Shown here: one piece after another, positions 7,701 to 9,150 of the stretch | Position numbering within the stretch: position 1 is the stretch's first letter | Layout: every line of letters begins with the position of its first letter | Assembly: GCA_025934545.1 (NCBI GenBank) | Contig: JAICXV010000049.1 | Location: 1 to 9,150 of the forward strand | Length of the DNA: 9,150 nt | Source of the DNA: Verrucomicrobiia bacterium | GTDB lineage: Bacteria > Verrucomicrobiota > Verrucomicrobiia > Limisphaerales > Palsa-1400 | Reading direction: 5' to 3' | Made by a program: the position numbers and the translations under genes | Notes under the pieces: model-generated | The model's input: the letters and a program-made list of their open reading frames with translations, nothing else | Database searches by the model: none | What the model was told of the DNA's origin: nothing

Positions 7701-9150
7701 CGGACCAGACTTGCTCCATTGCAAATACAACCTTCGCGACCAACCGCCAAAATGCTGTCAACGGTCTGGGCGGCGGCGGCCTTTACGTTGAAAACGTCGA
7801 TCCCGGTTCCGAACTCGATGTCTTCGTCGTCAATTGCACGTTCCACGACAACCGTGACGCCGCCAATCATGGAACCTCCATCCGCCCGAACGTGTTTAAT
7901 ACTTTTGTCCAGTTGCAGAACACGATTGTCGCCGACGGCCAGGGCAAGAACCTGGAAATGGATGACAGCGGCACGGTGCTTTCGCTCGGTGGAAATATTT
8001 CGGACGACGCGACGACCACCACGTTTTCGACCGGTGGCGGCCCGACAAACACCGTTATTTTCCATCCGCCCGCCGACTACACCAGCGTGAATCCGCTCCT
8101 GCTCGGCCTGGCCAATAACGGTGGTCCGACCTTCACCTATGCGCTCAGCAACTTGAGCGTCGCTATCAGCAATAGTGTGCCGACAGCTTCTCTTGATACG
8201 CTCGGAACGGATCAACGCGGTTACTTCCGCACCGGCAAGCCGGACATCGGCGCGTTTGAAATCGGTGCGTCCCAACGCGTCATTGTCGAAGAGTTCGCTT
8301 TCAATCCCGCCGCTCCCAATACCAATGATGAATTTATCGAATTCTACGTGCCGCGCGACTCGACCGCGTTAAATCTCGCCGGATTCAAACTCTATGTCGG
8401 TGCCGTTCTGCGTCACACGTTTACCAGCCAGGCTATGGCTCCGGGTGAAGCGCTCGTCCTGTTCTCTCGCGACGCCGTCAATACCGGTGTCCCGTCCGGC
8501 GTTTACAAACAAATTTGTTCCACAAACCTGCTTCTTGATAACTCTGCCGGCACATTTACGCTCAAAAATCCGTCTGACCAAACCGTGCTCGAAATCAATT
8601 ACGTCAGCTCGTTTGTTACGTCCGCCACGAATGACCCTGGTTATCTTACGGTTTCGAACCAATCACTCGTTCTCAGTCCGCAATTCCAAGGCGTTTATCT
8701 CCCCTACCAGCGCGTCGTTGCCAAGGAAGGCGGTCGTGTTCCCGGCGCCAATGAATTGTCCAATCCAGGTTATGACGCGGCCGGAAATCCGCTGGCCATC
8801 GGCAATTCGCCACCGCGCGCTTACGACGATTCTGCCGCCACCGACGCACTGACGCCGATCAACGCACTTCCCGTTCTGACCAACGATGTTGACCTCGATT
8901 CATCGGATACCATACGAGTTGTCGGAGTCGGCGTGACCAACGGCACAACCCCGGGCGTTACCGGTGCGACGAACTACAGCACGCTCGGCGCGCGCATCAC
9001 CATCAATAATTCACCAACGACCGGCGCGAGCATCAAATACGATCCGACGGCTTCTGCCTTCCTCACCTCGCTTCCGCAAGGCAGCAACGTTGTTGACACC
9101 TTCCAGTATACAATTATCGATTCGTCTGGTGGCATCGACCACGATCGCGG
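4760..9150 (+). CDS. Giant exported multidomain surface protein (partial, runs off right edge)
   Basis: The frame stays open for 1463 codons from ATG 4760 to the window edge with no stop. A signal peptide spans residues 1 to about 32 (LRALIGALLLGALAADA core; 26 residues if ATG 4778 is used). Six beta-sandwich modules follow (about 41-797), then a parallel beta-helix region (about 798-1168), a lamin-tail-like domain (about 1172-1340) and the beginning of a cadherin/VCBS-like domain (about 1351 onward; AYDDSA, LPVLTNDVDLDSSDTIRV, then DTFQYTIIDSSGG). The composition is rich in Thr, Asn, Ser and Val, and Cys is seen only in the beta-helix and lamin-tail regions. Such proteins act outside the cell, commonly as adhesins or structural surface proteins; no catalytic site is evident. 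The gene overlaps the foldase gene by 4 nt. Its C-terminus, and so any anchor or sorting domain, lies beyond the window. The family assignments come from motif recognition only. Confidence 0.93.
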   Translation, partial: MNVFPKMKFTTRFGLRALIGALLLGALAADAAPAALNINNTTSLVTITDKQTTNLFDPVTVTDTDTNIITVYISFAPSSLGGFSSLPSGVVHSNNFYVIDVTNATDANTILGQLTFTPNNNLIPVPNFSNVVFSIFATDAATNTSATKNTTVKIISTNDAPTLTVVGTTNFNITDKQTVQPLGAITFNDVDNSGNQQVIVTVSLDNTNKGAIVAGSTGFTTNSNGSVTFTGTDSAATTAIAGLVFAPAQNRVPVGQAETTTFTVQVTDTYVTVSTNSITVNATSVDDPPTIIGVSPTHQLVQTGHTLSPFSTLTFADPDPNDNVLLTNGQTLNWQVTLSGPSPLGNLELGGFNGTNYTSSGDPVVATSELRNLIYRAPSTAIANTNTLTLTITANDGHGGTLTTNVFIDLYSLISPPGLSGTASGQRVNDNTTIGLFSAVTIQSHNGNSVIVRVGLSGVTDETQGQLVNLSGFVKNSSVAPPIYEFDGTSEAATTAIRALLFQPTPNRINGSSTDTAVFGITLIDGTLTNTTDTSTTVIITPVNDTPTLIGISPLVTIQDTDTVTPFSTVLISDVDELGLQPLTVTITLDNSAKGSFTTNSLILSGFTASNGVYTLTGTTNASAAIRQLVFVPTPNRVPVGLTETTTFTVKVDDSHGGIVQNSGTQVRVAAVSGIPIVTLPSPQPVSIPIASNIFPFQLVSIADATVVNVGVQIVSPSQGSFTATSVTTAGFTDRGNGGYTFTGSASNATTAIEQLNFSPGVSLLVGQPVNFAINVTNQIPNYIQTNLLIVLRKTQNSIIVTSTSDYDPNDSNVPASVKNGTLRKAIADAGNNDHITFDIRSTVAGVADYPATIHLVAPLSLNNSLTFDGPGADALTISGDSAGDGVATVEVFNIPSGAVVQMNRLSFTKGHASFAGGAFEVGPGSTLTLKYCAVTDCSADVWGGGIDVDEGTLNLDHCLIARNSNSSSVGQGGGGISIYSDQTCSIANTTFATNRQNAVNGLGGGGLYVENVDPGSELDVFVVNCTFHDNRDAANHGTSIRPNVFNTFVQLQNTIVADGQGKNLEMDDSGTVLSLGGNISDDATTTTFSTGGGPTNTVIFHPPADYTSVNPLLLGLANNGGPTFTYALSNLSVAISNSVPTASLDTLGTDQRGYFRTGKPDIGAFEIGASQRVIVEEFAFNPAAPNTNDEFIEFYVPRDSTALNLAGFKLYVGAVLRHTFTSQAMAPGEALVLFSRDAVNTGVPSGVYKQICSTNLLLDNSAGTFTLKNPSDQTVLEINYVSSFVTSATNDPGYLTVSNQSLVLSPQFQGVYLPYQRVVAKEGGRVPGANELSNPGYDAAGNPLAIGNSPPRAYDDSAATDALTPINALPVLTNDVDLDSSDTIRVVGVGVTNGTTPGVTGATNYSTLGARITINNSPTTGASIKYDPTASAFLTSLPQGSNVVDTFQYTIIDSSGGIDHDR
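4880..7150 (+). repeat. Six tandem beta-sandwich modules of about 120-135 residues
   Basis: Approximate modules are 4880-5257, 5258-5626, 5627-5995, 5996-6400, 6401-6790 and 6791-7150. A typical module opens with PTLIGISP-like residues, then a strand such as VTPFSTVLISDVD, a TVTITLDN strand, a Gly/Phe stretch (GFTASNGVYTLTGT), an Ala-rich helix-like AAIRQLVF segment and a closing NRVPVG..ETTTFTV strand. Modules 2 and 5 are closest (NRVPVGQAETTTFTVQV against NRVPVGLTETTTFTVKV), while modules 3, 4 and 6 have diverged. Modules 1 and 2 share the opening ITDKQT (residues 47 and 173, 126 apart). They resemble the 'beta strand repeat' or cadherin-like modules of bacterial giant surface proteins. The repetition is at protein level; the DNA copies are not near-identical. 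Confidence 0.85.
7151..8263 (+). other. Parallel beta-helix region with choice-of-anchor-Q-like end
   Basis: Residues about 798-1168 of the giant protein begin with an NGTLRKAIADAG motif (820-831) followed by DHITFDI, the pattern that opens many CSLREA/polymorphic-outer-membrane-type beta-helices. Repeated short turns follow: GGAFEVGPGSTLTL, GGGIDVDEGTLNLDHC, GGGGISIY and GGGGLYVENV, each with a small-residue turn and a Cys- or Asn-containing strand. The region ends with TDQRGYFRTGKPDIGAFE (1150-1167), the closing motif of choice-of-anchor Q proteins. Parallel beta-helices often bind polysaccharide or act as rigid stalks. No polysaccharide-lyase catalytic residues can be assigned by eye. Confidence 0.82.
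8273..8779 (+). other. Lamin-tail-like domain in the giant surface protein
   Basis: Residues about 1172-1340 show the lamin-tail (LTD) pattern: VIVEEFAFNP, then DEFIEFYVPRDSTALNLAGF, a strand with AMAPGEALVLF, then LLLDNSAGTFTLKNPSDQTV and an EINYV strand. In bacteria this Ig-like fold is found in secreted nucleases and surface proteins as an accessory module. Its role here is unknown. It separates the beta-helix from the cadherin/VCBS-like domain that starts near 8810. Confidence 0.75.

Noticed and set aside
7664..8275. Opposed open frames (203 codons antisense; 140 codons in another + frame)
   Set aside because: Both lie within the beta-helix region, where the sense frame carries the GGGI turns and the TDQRG...DIGAFE motif. 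Their products are low in complexity and lack motifs.
8394..8852. 152-codon + strand frame near the right end
   Set aside because: It overlaps the lamin-tail-like domain in a different frame and is Arg/Ser/Pro-rich without a domain; a shadow of the giant gene.

Overview
The window appears to be a fully coding stretch from the accessory, cell-surface part of a bacterial chromosome. I infer a Verrucomicrobiota-like (Pedosphaera/Limisphaerales-type) Gram-negative bacterium. The reasons are an outer-membrane-type lipoprotein foldase, large secreted proteins with the 'DGIPDWWKAKYG...DPDGDG' calcium-loop linker, a C-terminal domain of the 'YSVEVSDDLVTWNAG' type common in that phylum's exported proteins, moderate GC, and start codons without clear Shine-Dalgarno sequences. 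No rRNA, tRNA, mobile element, CRISPR array or phage signal was seen.

Layout, all on the + strand: (1) positions 3-1166, the 3' end of a gene that enters from the left edge, with a helical segment followed by a beta-rich C-terminal domain of unknown function. (2) 1179-3782, a complete 867-residue exported protein with a signal peptide, a calcium-loop linker, a CSPG/cadherin-like domain, four RTX nonapeptides, two Calx-beta domains and a Verrucomicrobia-type C-terminal domain. (3) 3795-4763, a 322-residue lipoprotein of the SurA/PrsA parvulin foldase type. (4) 4760 to the right edge, one uninterrupted reading frame of at least 1463 codons for a giant exported protein: signal peptide, six beta-sandwich modules of about 120-135 residues, a parallel beta-helix ending in a choice-of-anchor-Q-like motif, a lamin-tail-like domain and the start of a cadherin/VCBS-like domain. 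This fourth gene runs off the window, so a search for closed ORFs misses it and shows only small shadow frames there.

The genes are separated by 12 nt, 12 nt and a 4-nt ATGA overlap, so they very probably form one transcription unit. The simplest reading is a surface-protein export cassette: giant beta-rich calcium-binding or adhesive proteins made together with a periplasm-facing foldase that is translationally coupled to the largest client. The architecture is seen directly in the sequence. The foldase-client relationship and the adhesive role are inference.
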